Under the pieces are notes generated by a model that ran no database searches, had not been told where the DNA came from, and worked only from the letters and a program-made list of their open reading frames with translations. Positions 15,416 through 24,462 of a stretch of DNA of 33,050 nucleotides are shown piece after piece (the stretch's first letter is position 1; every line of letters begins with the position of its first letter). The stretch lies in assembly GCA_964450355.1 (NCBI GenBank), contig CAYVDH010000018.1, positions 1 through 33,050 on the forward strand. Direction: 5' to 3'. The position numbers were made by a program, and so were the translations under genes. Origin of the DNA: CAYVDH01 sp964450355. GTDB taxonomy: Bacteria; Bacteroidota; Bacteroidia; NS11-12g; UBA955.

Positions 15416-16275
15416 TGTTATCAGATAAGTCACATATACCTGAATTTATCAGAAATGAATTTACTGATAGTGAGTTGATTGAAGTTGATAAAATATTAAC
15501 TTCTTCATCACAATTCAATTATCCAATACTAGACAGCAACAAAGCTTGGTCAAAAATCAGTAATCAAGTATCTGTTCCAGTCATTCCATTTTACAAAACG
15601 GTGTTCATGAAATGGGCGGTAGCGGCTGTTTTATTTATTGCTGTGGGAGCTGGTGTTTATTTTATGAACACTAACTCTACCAACACTCAAGTAGTATATA
15701 ATTCTCAAAATAAAATAAAAACTGTGGAGCTAGAAGATGGTACAAAAGTATATCTTAATACCAATAGCCAATTAACTGTGATTAGACTTGATAATCAAAT
15801 ACGTCAGGTGAAATTAGAAGGAGAAGCAAGATTTGAAGTATCTCACAACAAAGGACCATTTGAAGTAGTTGCTTCAGACAAATTAGTAAGAGTATTAGGT
15901 ACAGTTTTTAATGTCAAAAATAAATTAAATTTTCCTTTTGAATTGGCTTTATTTAGTGGAAAAGTGGAGTTGGAAGCTGCCAATGTTTCCATGGATTTAG
16001 AACCAGGATATAAATTGATAGAAAAACAAGGAGAATTTATTAAAGACAACATTGAATACGAAAAAAACAATGATTGGTTGGACAATAAATTAGTGTTTAA
16101 AGAAGCTTTATTGTCGGATATCATCAGTGAATTGGAATCTGCTTATCAAGTAAAATTTGAATACAATACAAAATTAAATTCCGAAAAAATAAGCATTTCT
16201 TTTGAAGGTTTGAGCGCTAAAGACGCAGCTTCATTACTGACAAAAACACTAAATTCAAATTTTACTATCAAATAA
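15415..16275 (+). CDS. FecR family anti-sigma / signal-transducing protein with DUF4974
   Basis: The 286-aa single-pass inner-membrane protein usually inhibits an ECF sigma factor until a TonB-dependent receptor signals substrate binding. There is a short cytoplasmic head (1-65, with DSNKAWSKI) and one transmembrane helix (about 69-86, WAVAAVLFIAVGAGVYF). The periplasmic FecR domain (about 100-200) includes VELEDGTKVYLNTNSQL, LEGEARFEVSHNKGPFEV and RVLGTVFNVKNK. A C-terminal DUF4974 (about 218-286, LVFKEALLSDIISELE) adopts an STN-like fold. The second half of the head (FIRNEFTDSELIEVDKIL) is itself faintly similar to the 56-aa ORF upstream. No sigma-factor gene is next to it. It is followed by the TonB receptor after 31 bases. 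Confidence 0.85.
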   Translation: MLSDKSHIPEFIRNEFTDSELIEVDKILTSSSQFNYPILDSNKAWSKISNQVSVPVIPFYKTVFMKWAVAAVLFIAVGAGVYFMNTNSTNTQVVYNSQNKIKTVELEDGTKVYLNTNSQLTVIRLDNQIRQVKLEGEARFEVSHNKGPFEVVASDKLVRVLGTVFNVKNKLNFPFELALFSGKVELEAANVSMDLEPGYKLIEKQGEFIKDNIEYEKNNDWLDNKLVFKEALLSDIISELESAYQVKFEYNTKLNSEKISISFEGLSAKDAASLLTKTLNSNFTIK

Positions 16276-16306
16276 ATCCTAAAAAAGATTTAATTTAGCA
16301 GTCTCA

Positions 16307-18898
16307 ATGGTGTATAGGGCTGCTCTTGTTTTTGTCATTTTATTTGCCTTTTCAGAATTAAATGGGCAAGTAGAAGTATTAAAAACAAAAATATCATTGA
16401 AAGTAAAAAATCAAGCCTTAGATGAGGTTCTCAAAACCTTAGAAAGTAAAGCAAATGTCAAATTCAGTTACTCGTTAAGTACAATTCAAAATCACAAAGT
16501 AACAGCCAAATTTAAAGATGAAGAATTGAGCAGTGTATTGGCTATCATTCTTACACCATTAAAACTCAGCTATACTTATTACCTTGGCTCAATTGTGATT
16601 AATAAGGTAGAAAAGAAAATAAAAAAACACACCCTTTCAGGTTTTATTTACGATGCTACTACAGGAGAAAAATTAATTGGTTCCAATGTTGTTAATGTAT
16701 ATAATTTAGTAGGTACTTCTACCAATCAAGATGGATATTACACACTAAATTTAAATGAAGATAGCCTATTAATTCAAATATCCTACATTGGTTACGAAAT
16801 GGAAAGTTATAGGTTGTATTTAACAAGTAATTTCAGGCTGGATATCAACCTAGTACCAAATTTTGAATTAAGTCCTTTTGTTGTTACACCTAAATTCGAC
16901 CAAAACCAAATCAAACCTAGTGAAATAAAAATAACCTCGAAATCCATAAAAAAATTCCCATTTCTATTTGGAGAAATTGATGTGTTAAAAAGTTTGCAAC
17001 TCCTTCCTGGAGTTAGTATTGGTAGTGATGGTTCTACTGGATTGAATGTAAGAGGAGGAAGCTCTGATCAAAATTTAGTGTTGTTAGATGATGTGCCAAT
17101 TTATAATCCGTCACATATTTACGGTTTTTTTAGTGTTTTTAACTCAGACATCATAAAAGACATAAAATTGCAAAAGGGCGACATTCAATCAAGGTATGGA
17201 GGAAGGTTAAGCAGTGTTATTGACATTAGAACCATTGATGGAAATAAGAAAAAAATAAATACACAATTGTCTTTAGGTGTTTTATCTGCAAAAGCAACTG
17301 TTGATGGTCCTATCAGTAAAAACAAAAAAACCACGATAGTGCTGTCTGTAAGGCGCTCCTATTTTGATGTGTTAAATAGTGTGTTTAATACCAACGCGTT
17401 TAATAATCAGTTTTCACCTGTGTTTTCAGGGTATTATTTTTATGATTTAAACGGTAAAATTGTTCATCGATTTAACAGCAGAAAAACTCTTTCTTTTTCA
17501 TTTTATAAAGGTCAAGATATTTCTTTTTTAAAAAACAATTTCACATTGAAAGACCCTGGGAGGACCATCAAAGAAAAAGACAGGCAAAATGTTTATTGGG
17601 GAAATAGATTTTACTCAGCAAGATACAACTATGCTGTAAATTCTAAAACCTTTGCTTGGTTTATGGTATCAAACAGTGCATATGAGTGGGGAAATGAAAC
17701 AGAATACTCCTTTATAGAAAAAAATGATTCTCAACAAAATTCAAATGAAATTAATTATAAATTTAATACCATAATTTACAACACAAATTTATTAGCAAAC
17801 ATTGAATTTAAACCATACAATTGGCTAGGATTAAAATTCGGAACAGGTTTTATATTTCACAATTACAGAAAAAATATATTTTCTAAATCAAGTTATTCAG
17901 CTTTGACATTTGTTTTAAATGATGAAGTAAATGCCATTGAATACAACAATTATGTTGAAGCAAACTTAAAACCAAACAGAAAGTTGGATTTAAATCTTGG
18001 TTATCACTATGCTCAGTTTAATTTACAAGGGGTTCAATACCTTAAACCACAGCCTCGCTTTGGATTAAATTACAAATTCAACAAAAAAACATTGTTTCAT
18101 GCTTCCTATGGAACCTCCATGCAATTTATGCATTTATTGACTACTTCTTCTGTTGGTTTGCCTATAGATTTATGGGTGCCATCTACATCAAGCGTTAAAC
18201 CTGAAACTTCTGATTTATTTTCAGTTGGTTTTCAATACAGTGCCAATAATTATGTAATGAATATTGAGGGTTTCAATAAAAACATGAACAATGTCATAGA
18301 TTATCTAGATCAATACAGCTATTTGGGTAACAGTGATAATTGGCAAGATAAAATTGCAGTTGGAAAAGGGTGGTCATATGGTGCCGAAATGATCATTGAA
18401 AAAAGAAATGGTAAAACAACAGGTTGGATAAGTTATACCTTGAGCAAAAGTAGAAGAAAATTTAATTTAATCAACGAAGGCAAACCTTTTCCATTTAAAT
18501 TTGATAGAAGACACAATGTGTCATTAGTTGTCAACAGAGAAATAAATAAAAACATTGATTTTTCATCCACTTTTGTCTATGCTACAGGCTCCAACATAAC
18601 CATTCCTGTGGGAGTTTATAATGTTGTTTCACCTACTAACCCTTTCAATGAAATATACATTTACGGAGAGCGAAATGGATATAAATTTCCCGATTACCAC
18701 CGAATAGATTTTGCTTTTAATTTTAAAAAAATGAAAAAAAACTACCATAGAATATGGAGTTTAGGAGTTTATAATGCTTACAACAGGTACAATGCATTTT
18801 ACATTACTCCATCGTTTAATTTAAATAACCAAAGAGTAATAAAATTAGTTAGTTTATTTCCAATTTTACCCAATTTTAATTACAAAATAATGTTCTAA
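16307..18898 (+). CDS. TonB-dependent outer-membrane receptor with STN domain and carboxypeptidase-like domain
   Basis: The 863-aa receptor imports a substrate across the outer membrane using TonB energy and probably signals to FecR. Domain order: signal peptide (1-21, ending SELNGQ), then an STN secretin/TonB short domain (about 28-100) that would contact the FecR tail. Next is a carboxypeptidase-regulatory-like domain (about 108-190, HTLSGFIYDATTGEKLIGSN). Then comes the TonB plug (about 215-310, VLKSLQLLPGVSIGSDGSTG and LNVRGGSSDQNLVLLDDVPI), and the barrel, ending with a terminal phenylalanine (NYKIMF). It is somewhat short for a SusC protein and has no SusD partner; a DUF4249 lipoprotein follows instead. 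A near-consensus box TAATTTAG at 16290 could give a secondary start. The substrate is unknown. Confidence 0.9.
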   Translation: MVYRAALVFVILFAFSELNGQVEVLKTKISLKVKNQALDEVLKTLESKANVKFSYSLSTIQNHKVTAKFKDEELSSVLAIILTPLKLSYTYYLGSIVINKVEKKIKKHTLSGFIYDATTGEKLIGSNVVNVYNLVGTSTNQDGYYTLNLNEDSLLIQISYIGYEMESYRLYLTSNFRLDINLVPNFELSPFVVTPKFDQNQIKPSEIKITSKSIKKFPFLFGEIDVLKSLQLLPGVSIGSDGSTGLNVRGGSSDQNLVLLDDVPIYNPSHIYGFFSVFNSDIIKDIKLQKGDIQSRYGGRLSSVIDIRTIDGNKKKINTQLSLGVLSAKATVDGPISKNKKTTIVLSVRRSYFDVLNSVFNTNAFNNQFSPVFSGYYFYDLNGKIVHRFNSRKTLSFSFYKGQDISFLKNNFTLKDPGRTIKEKDRQNVYWGNRFYSARYNYAVNSKTFAWFMVSNSAYEWGNETEYSFIEKNDSQQNSNEINYKFNTIIYNTNLLANIEFKPYNWLGLKFGTGFIFHNYRKNIFSKSSYSALTFVLNDEVNAIEYNNYVEANLKPNRKLDLNLGYHYAQFNLQGVQYLKPQPRFGLNYKFNKKTLFHASYGTSMQFMHLLTTSSVGLPIDLWVPSTSSVKPETSDLFSVGFQYSANNYVMNIEGFNKNMNNVIDYLDQYSYLGNSDNWQDKIAVGKGWSYGAEMIIEKRNGKTTGWISYTLSKSRRKFNLINEGKPFPFKFDRRHNVSLVVNREINKNIDFSSTFVYATGSNITIPVGVYNVVSPTNPFNEIYIYGERNGYKFPDYHRIDFAFNFKKMKKNYHRIWSLGVYNAYNRYNAFYITPSFNLNNQRVIKLVSLFPILPNFNYKIMF

Positions 18899-18900
18899 AA

Positions 18901-19797
18901 ATGAAGAAATTGAAATTCCTTTTGTTCAGTTTTATCATTGTATCTTGTACAAAAGAGATTGATTTGAATTTGAATCAACAGAATCAAAAATTAATAGTCA
19001 ATTCAAATTTTTATTTAGATAGTTTTATAACCATTAAATTAAATTTAAGTAAATCCATTGTAGATAACAGTACTTATCCATTAGTTTCCAATGCGACAGT
19101 TGAAATATATGATAAAGATACCAATTTAATAGAATTATTGAATAACCAAGGTCAAGGCATTTACAAAACCATGTTTAATAGAGCCAATAGCTTAAAAAGT
19201 TACCTGTTAAAAATTAGCTATAATAGCAAAGTTTACTGGGGAATAGATAGTGTGCCAGAGCAACCTAAAATTAAATTTGTAGACACATCAAGAATTTTTT
19301 TTCAAGGTCAACAAAATTATTTTAATTGTTTGTATTCCTTAAAAGACTCTCTAAAATACAAAGAGTACTATGGAATAAAAATAAAAAAAGTAGCTGAAAA
19401 ATATCAACTTAATTCCTTGAATTTATTCGATACAATCACATACCAAGAGTGGATTGATATAGAAACTAAAGAGTTTGTATTGACAGAAAATCCAATAACA
19501 GGATTTTCCAAAAAGCTACTTTTGTTGGATGATAAATATTTTAATCAGAGGGTTCAATTTTTAAATTTTGGCAAATCCAATTTATTTTCAAATCAAAATG
19601 AAAAGACAAAGTTATTGATAGTTTATTTCATAAAAATGAACGAGAATGGGTATAATTTTTACAGCAGCTTACATCAACATGTGTTTTATCAAAACGACCC
19701 ATTTTCTCAACCCAATCCATTGTTTGGCAACATACCAAATGCATTTGGAGCGTTTGCAGCTCAAAGCATTGTTTCTGATACCATAAAATTTAAATAG
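18901..19797 (+). CDS. DUF4249 domain lipoprotein, partner of the TonB receptor
   Basis: The 298-aa lipoprotein has a short signal and lipobox FIIVSC (Cys about residue 16), followed by the DUF4249 opening KLIVNSNFYLDSFITIKLNL, which is a carboxypeptidase-regulatory-like beta domain. DUF4249 proteins are common downstream of FecR and TonB-receptor pairs in Bacteroidota and are believed to sit on the outer surface as substrate-handling partners, in place of SusD; the ligand is unknown. The start is 2 bases after the receptor stop. The C-terminus contains FGAFAAQSIVSDTIKF, the usual end of the family. Nothing suggests truncation. No terminator is visible before the next gene. Confidence 0.85.
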   Translation: MKKLKFLLFSFIIVSCTKEIDLNLNQQNQKLIVNSNFYLDSFITIKLNLSKSIVDNSTYPLVSNATVEIYDKDTNLIELLNNQGQGIYKTMFNRANSLKSYLLKISYNSKVYWGIDSVPEQPKIKFVDTSRIFFQGQQNYFNCLYSLKDSLKYKEYYGIKIKKVAEKYQLNSLNLFDTITYQEWIDIETKEFVLTENPITGFSKKLLLLDDKYFNQRVQFLNFGKSNLFSNQNEKTKLLIVYFIKMNENGYNFYSSLHQHVFYQNDPFSQPNPLFGNIPNAFGAFAAQSIVSDTIKFK

Positions 19798-19844
19798 GAT
19801 AAAAGTAAGAATAATCTCATTTTTGCAGAAAAATTAAAAAAAGA

Positions 19845-20759
19845 ATGAGTTTATTAGTTACAGGTACAGTTGCATTCGATGCAATAGAAACACCTTTTGG
19901 AAAAACAGACAAAATCATAGGAGGAGCAGCTACATACATCAGTTTGTCTGCATCATATTTTACTAAACAAGTTAATTTAATAGGGGTTGTAGGAGATGAT
20001 TTTCCATCTGATTACATTCAGTTTTTAAACAATAAAGGTGTTGATACCAAAGGACTTCAAGTGAAAAAAGGTGAAAAATCTTTTTTTTGGAGTGGGAGGT
20101 ATTTTAATGATTTAAACAGCAGAGAAACCCTAATAACTGAACTAAATGTATTAGCGGATTTTGATCCAATAGTACCTGAAGAGTACAACAGCCCTGATTA
20201 CCTAATGTTAGGCAATTTAGCTCCAGTAGTGCAAAGTACCTTAATAAAAAGACTAGCCAAAAAACCTAAACTAATAGTGATGGATACCATGAATTTTTGG
20301 ATGGACATTGCACTTGATGATTTAAAAAACACTTTAACGATGGTTGATGTTTTAACTATCAACGATGAAGAAGCTAGACAACTATCTGGGGAATACAGTT
20401 TAAGAAAAGCAGCTGCGAAAATTCAAGCAATGGGACCTAAGTATTTAATCATAAAAAAAGGAGAACACGGAGCATTGTTATTTCATGAAAAAGAAATTTT
20501 TTACGCACCCGCCATGTTGTTAGAAAATGTATTTGACCCAACAGGAGCTGGCGATACATTTGCTGGAGGTTTTATAGGTTGGTTAGCTAAAACAGATGAT
20601 ATTTCATTTGAGAACATGAAGAAAGCCATCATTTATGGCAGTGCAATGGCGAGTTTTTGTGTAGAAAAATTTGGAACCGAAAATATTTTAGACATTCCAG
20701 AATCTGTTCTTACTCAGAGAGTACTCGATTTTAAAAATTTAAGTCATTTTAATTTGTAA
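19845..20759 (+). CDS. PfkB family carbohydrate kinase
   Basis: The 304-aa cytosolic ribokinase-fold kinase phosphorylates a sugar or nucleoside with ATP. It has the first PfkB signature region GGAATYISLSASYF (about residues 26-39) and the second, DPTGAGDTFAGGFIG, at 231-245, with the catalytic Asp D237. The opening LVTGTVAFDAIETPFGK is that of a Bacteroidota subgroup whose substrate has not been assigned to my knowledge, so no sugar is named. A CATTTTTG promoter-like box (one mismatch to TAnnTTTG) lies 19 bases upstream of the ATG, with the A-rich TTAAAAAAAGA right before it. The stop TAA and the aat ATG are adjacent without spacing, so the two are probably one operon. Confidence 0.87.
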   Translation: MSLLVTGTVAFDAIETPFGKTDKIIGGAATYISLSASYFTKQVNLIGVVGDDFPSDYIQFLNNKGVDTKGLQVKKGEKSFFWSGRYFNDLNSRETLITELNVLADFDPIVPEEYNSPDYLMLGNLAPVVQSTLIKRLAKKPKLIVMDTMNFWMDIALDDLKNTLTMVDVLTINDEEARQLSGEYSLRKAAAKIQAMGPKYLIIKKGEHGALLFHEKEIFYAPAMLLENVFDPTGAGDTFAGGFIGWLAKTDDISFENMKKAIIYGSAMASFCVEKFGTENILDIPESVLTQRVLDFKNLSHFNL

Positions 20760-21317
20760 ATGCTTACTGCACATCAAGTTCTGCATGGATATACCATTGG
20801 TATTTTCCCAATGGCAGACCCTGATGAGGACAATCAATTGTTCTGGTATGAGCCAAAACTTAGGGGTATTCTTAGCTTAGATGAATTTCATTGTCCTAAA
20901 AATTTGAAGAAATTGTATGAAAAAGGAGGCTTTAACTATCTAATAAACAATGATTTTGAAGCTACAATCAAGGCTTGTGCAGACAGGGAAGAAACTTGGA
21001 TTTCTGATGAAATTATAGAGGTGTATTCTGCTTTAAACCAAATGGGGTATGCGCATAGTTTTGAAGTATATCAGGAGAATGAGCTTGTAGGAGGACTCTA
21101 TGGAGTTGCACTAGGAAAAATTTTTTTTGGTGAAAGCATGTTTCACAAGGTAAGCAATGCCAGCAAATTAGCCTTGTGTTTTTTGGTAGATTGGCTAAAA
21201 CAGAATCATTTTACTTTATTAGATTGCCAATTTCAAACCCAACATTTAAAACAATTTGGGGTAAAAGAACTGCCTCAGAAACAATTTTTAAATTTGTTGA
21301 AACAAGCATTAAAATAA
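20760..21317 (+). CDS. aat: Leucyl/phenylalanyl-tRNA--protein transferase
   Basis: Aat attaches Leu or Phe from charged tRNA to N-terminal Arg or Lys of proteins, marking them for ClpS/ClpAP degradation (N-degron pathway). At 185 aa it is compact but complete. Motifs are GIFPMAD near the N-terminus, WYEPKLRGILSLDEFHCPK, and ETWISDEIIEVYSALNQMGY. AHSFEVYQENELVGGLYGVA, GKIFFGESMF and a C-terminal LLDCQFQTQHLKQFGVKELP also match. The ATG abuts the PfkB gene stop directly. The enzyme depends on charged tRNAs and is cytosolic. The following 132 bases hold the promoter of the PorE-like gene and no credible gene. Confidence 0.94.
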   Translation: MLTAHQVLHGYTIGIFPMADPDEDNQLFWYEPKLRGILSLDEFHCPKNLKKLYEKGGFNYLINNDFEATIKACADREETWISDEIIEVYSALNQMGYAHSFEVYQENELVGGLYGVALGKIFFGESMFHKVSNASKLALCFLVDWLKQNHFTLLDCQFQTQHLKQFGVKELPQKQFLNLLKQALK

Positions 21318-21387
21318 AAAAATGTAATGAAATATGGCTTTCTGCGTTATAGGAAGTACATTATGAAAACAAATTTTGTCCAGCATT

Positions 21388-21417
21388 TTGCTAAATTAAT
21401 ATTTTCTTGTAGGTTTG
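21388..21417 (+). promoter_or_regulatory. Promoter of the PorE-like lipoprotein gene (TTG-N19-TAGGTTTG)
   Basis: TTG (21388-21390, within TTTTG) and TAGGTTTG (21410-21417) are separated by exactly 19 bases, the known Bacteroidota -33/-7 arrangement. The transcription start would fall near 21422-21425, about 25 bases before the ATG at 21450. It lies after the ATGs at 21327 and 21363, which argues that the long 5' open reading frame before 21450 is not translated. Confidence 0.65.
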
Positions 21418-21449
21418 TAGATTCACAATACATACGTAGATATTCAATT

Positions 21450-24446
21450 ATGTCAAGTAAAATTACAATTTTTTCAGCACTAATCTTTGGTTTACTCTTG
21501 AGCTTATCCTCTTGTAAACCACCGTCATTAAAGAAAGCAGACGATGCTAAAGCCAGATTACAATATAAATACGCAGGTGATTTATACACCCAATTAGGCT
21601 CCAAATTGAAAGACAAAGATGAGGCGATGAGAGCCAAACAAGAGGCTGCAATATGTTATAGAATGGCCAATGAATATGAAAAAGCCATAAAAGCATACGA
21701 AAAAATTCTAAAAAAAGAACCTAAAAATACAGAAGCTCTGTATCAAATTGGTTCGTTGAAAATGAAAATTGCTGACAACAAACCTGAAGAACTTCGTGAA
21801 GCTAGGGACTTTCTTAAAAAATATTTAGAGGAAGTGCCAAATGACGAAAGAGCTTTAAACAAAGTGGCAGCGATAGACAGTGCAGAAAGCTGGAGATTAC
21901 AAGCACCTAAAAGCAGATTTCAAGTAACAAACATGAAAGTATTGAATACCAAAGCTTCTGATTACAGCCCTATGATAGCAAGTAAAAAAGACGACATGTT
22001 GTTTTTTACTACCAACAGAGAAGGTGGTGTAGCTAAAAAGAAAATTTATGGTTGGACTGGCTTTGGTTTTGACGATTTGTGGTATGCTAAAGCTAAAAAA
22101 GGCAAAAAAGATAAAAATGGCAAACCAACAATGACTTGGGAAAAACCAATATTAACACTTGGTACTATCAATACTAAATTCAATGATGGAACTGCATGTT
22201 TTGACAGAAAATACGGTACCATATATTACACACAATGTAATGGACCTGATGGTAAAGCTAAAAATTGTAAAATATTTACAGCCAAATTCAATGGTACTGA
22301 ATGGGCTGAGGAGCAAATGTTGGATTTTTGTATGGAAGATTCCTTCTTTTATGGACATCCTTGCTTAAGCGAAGACGGTAAAAAAATGTATTTTACAAGT
22401 GATAGACCTGATGGATATGGAGGTTATGACATTTGGATGTGCACTTACAATCAAAGAGCCAAATCATGGGGAGAGCCTGTAAATTTAGGCGAAAACATCA
22501 ATACTGAAAAAAATGAAATGTTCCCTTATCTCAATTTCCACGATGGACAATTGTATTTTTCATCCAATGGTATCATTGGTATGGGAGGTTTGGATATATA
22601 CAGATGTGAAGGAAGTGGTACAGAGTGGACTGAGCCTGAAAATTTAAGAGCACCTCTAAACAGTGGTGGTGATGACTTTGGAATTACTTTCGATAACACC
22701 AATCCAGATCATGGTTACTTTACATCTAACAGAGAAGGTGGTAAAGGAAGTGATGATATTTATGAATTCAAAGTTCAACCTTTAGTTATAGAACTTGAGG
22801 GTTATGTGTATGAATGTTTACCTAATTCTTTAAACAACAATTTATCAAAACCATTAGCTAATTCTACTGTCTTGATTACCAACGATAGAGATTCTACAAA
22901 AATTGAGTTAAAAACAAATGATAAAGGATACTACTACACTAAATTAAAAGAAAAGACTACGTATGAAATAGCATGTTCTAACAGAGAATTGTATTATTTT
23001 GATGCTGAAACGGCTCAAAAAACAACCAAAGGAATTAAAGTTTCTACCATGTTAAGACAAGATTTTTGTATGAAATCTCAAATCATTGAAGAAGTAGTAC
23101 CTATTTATTATGACTTAGACAGAGCTGAGATTAGACCTGACGCTGCCAAAGTGTTAGATGAACGTATCTTGCCTTTGTTATTAAAATATCCTAAACTAAG
23201 ACTTGAATTAGGTTCCCATACCGATTGCCGTTCATCTTATGATTACAACATCGATTTGTCTCAAAGACGTGCTGATAGCGCTGTGGCATACTTAGTAAGA
23301 AAAGGAATTGACCCAAGAAGAGTACCTGCTAAAGGATATGGAGAATCACAATTAGTAAACGATTGTAAATGCGAAGGAGCAATAAAAGTTCCTTGTACTG
23401 AACCTCAACACCAAGAAAACAGAAGAACTACAATCAAAACATTGGATGTGAACTTTGACCCTAAAGTAGCTGCTGTAAACAGTGGAGATAAAAACAATGT
23501 CAATTCAAAACCTATCATTGTTAAAATGACTAAAAATGACAAAGGTAATTTTATTTCAAGTGCTTCAAATGGTATAGAAAGTAATGGACCATCTTCTATC
23601 GTTCCAGGTGCAGACATTACCATGTCCATCAATGAACTTAAAAACTTGATAAGTAAAGGTGCGATTACTCAAGCTGATTTAGTAGGAGTTACTATAGCTG
23701 AAATTACATCAGGTAAAATAAAACCAGGAGCTACTGTAAAATTAAAAACATTGAGAATTGGAGCAAAAGACAGAGGAAATACATTAACTGATGTAGTAGT
23801 TAAATTAGCTGCTATAACTACACCATTTGCAATTGGTACCGATGCTTTAACTAAATACAATGGTACAGTGAATATGGAAGAAGGTGAAATAACTTTTAAA
23901 AACATCAACTCAGACGCATTAAAAGGTGGTCCAGTTAACAGCACTATTTCTCCTGGAGGAACTACCGGTTCTACAGGAACTACTACTACAACTACTCCAA
24001 AACCAGTAGATACAGTATCGCTTGAAGATTACAAACAAGTAAATTTGGTAGAAGAAAATGGAGATTTGATGATACCAACCATGGTTAATGACAATGCAGG
24101 TGGTCAAGTGAATTGGAAATACGATGCTGCTAGTCGTAAAATTGAAGTTTCGGAAGATGTAGCCATTCAATTGTTAGAAAGCAAAGCCATAGAAAAAGGT
24201 GATTTTGAGGATGGCGAAAGTATTAAACTTAAAAATGGAACTAAAGTTAGAAGCAATGTATTTATAATTGCAAAATTGCAAATAGGTGATGTTATATTGG
24301 AAAATGTAAAAGTAACAATAAATAGCAAACTAGAATCAGGAGCTAATTTTGGAGGTACAAGTACAATGTTTAAAAAATTAAACGCTGTTGTAAAAAACAA
24401 AGTGTTGTACATGAAACCTAAAGAGAAAAAAGCACCTAAAGATTAA
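21450..24446 (+). CDS. PorE-like OmpA-family lipoprotein with two C-terminal retropepsin-like modules
   Basis: The 998-aa outer-membrane lipoprotein is built like PorE, the T9SS protein that tethers to peptidoglycan. Domains: lipoprotein signal with lipobox SLSSC (about 1-21), TPR repeats (about 25-135), and a PD40/WD40-like propeller (about 155-445; repeated YFTSDRPDGYGGYDIW-type blades). A carboxypeptidase-regulatory-like domain (about 450-530) and an OmpA peptidoglycan-binding domain (about 549-670; YYDLDRAEIRPDA, LGSHTDCR, NIDLSQRRADSAVAYL) follow. After that come ~330 residues not part of normal PorE: module A (688-820) and module B (866-998), joined by a Thr/Ser/Gly linker. Both read as aspartic-protease-like folds with eroded active sites. 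The start at 21450 is chosen from the lipoprotein signal and the upstream promoter; an ATG at 21327 is rejected. A strong terminator follows. Confidence 0.88.
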   Translation: MSSKITIFSALIFGLLLSLSSCKPPSLKKADDAKARLQYKYAGDLYTQLGSKLKDKDEAMRAKQEAAICYRMANEYEKAIKAYEKILKKEPKNTEALYQIGSLKMKIADNKPEELREARDFLKKYLEEVPNDERALNKVAAIDSAESWRLQAPKSRFQVTNMKVLNTKASDYSPMIASKKDDMLFFTTNREGGVAKKKIYGWTGFGFDDLWYAKAKKGKKDKNGKPTMTWEKPILTLGTINTKFNDGTACFDRKYGTIYYTQCNGPDGKAKNCKIFTAKFNGTEWAEEQMLDFCMEDSFFYGHPCLSEDGKKMYFTSDRPDGYGGYDIWMCTYNQRAKSWGEPVNLGENINTEKNEMFPYLNFHDGQLYFSSNGIIGMGGLDIYRCEGSGTEWTEPENLRAPLNSGGDDFGITFDNTNPDHGYFTSNREGGKGSDDIYEFKVQPLVIELEGYVYECLPNSLNNNLSKPLANSTVLITNDRDSTKIELKTNDKGYYYTKLKEKTTYEIACSNRELYYFDAETAQKTTKGIKVSTMLRQDFCMKSQIIEEVVPIYYDLDRAEIRPDAAKVLDERILPLLLKYPKLRLELGSHTDCRSSYDYNIDLSQRRADSAVAYLVRKGIDPRRVPAKGYGESQLVNDCKCEGAIKVPCTEPQHQENRRTTIKTLDVNFDPKVAAVNSGDKNNVNSKPIIVKMTKNDKGNFISSASNGIESNGPSSIVPGADITMSINELKNLISKGAITQADLVGVTIAEITSGKIKPGATVKLKTLRIGAKDRGNTLTDVVVKLAAITTPFAIGTDALTKYNGTVNMEEGEITFKNINSDALKGGPVNSTISPGGTTGSTGTTTTTTPKPVDTVSLEDYKQVNLVEENGDLMIPTMVNDNAGGQVNWKYDAASRKIEVSEDVAIQLLESKAIEKGDFEDGESIKLKNGTKVRSNVFIIAKLQIGDVILENVKVTINSKLESGANFGGTSTMFKKLNAVVKNKVLYMKPKEKKAPKD

Positions 24447-24462
24447 TATCAATTAGAATTTC

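Noticed and set aside
21327..21449. A 41-residue in-frame extension before the PorE-like lipoprotein
   Set aside because: The lipoprotein signal peptide starts at ATG 21450 and a TTG-N19-TAGGTTTG promoter lies at 21388-21417, after the earlier ATGs. The extension has no signal-like character and would bury the lipobox.
23919..24170. Minus-strand frame with a Ser/Cys-rich stretch (SSCSSSSCRTGSSS)
   Set aside because: It is the antisense of the Thr/Gly linker codons in the PorE-like gene; no start context or homology.
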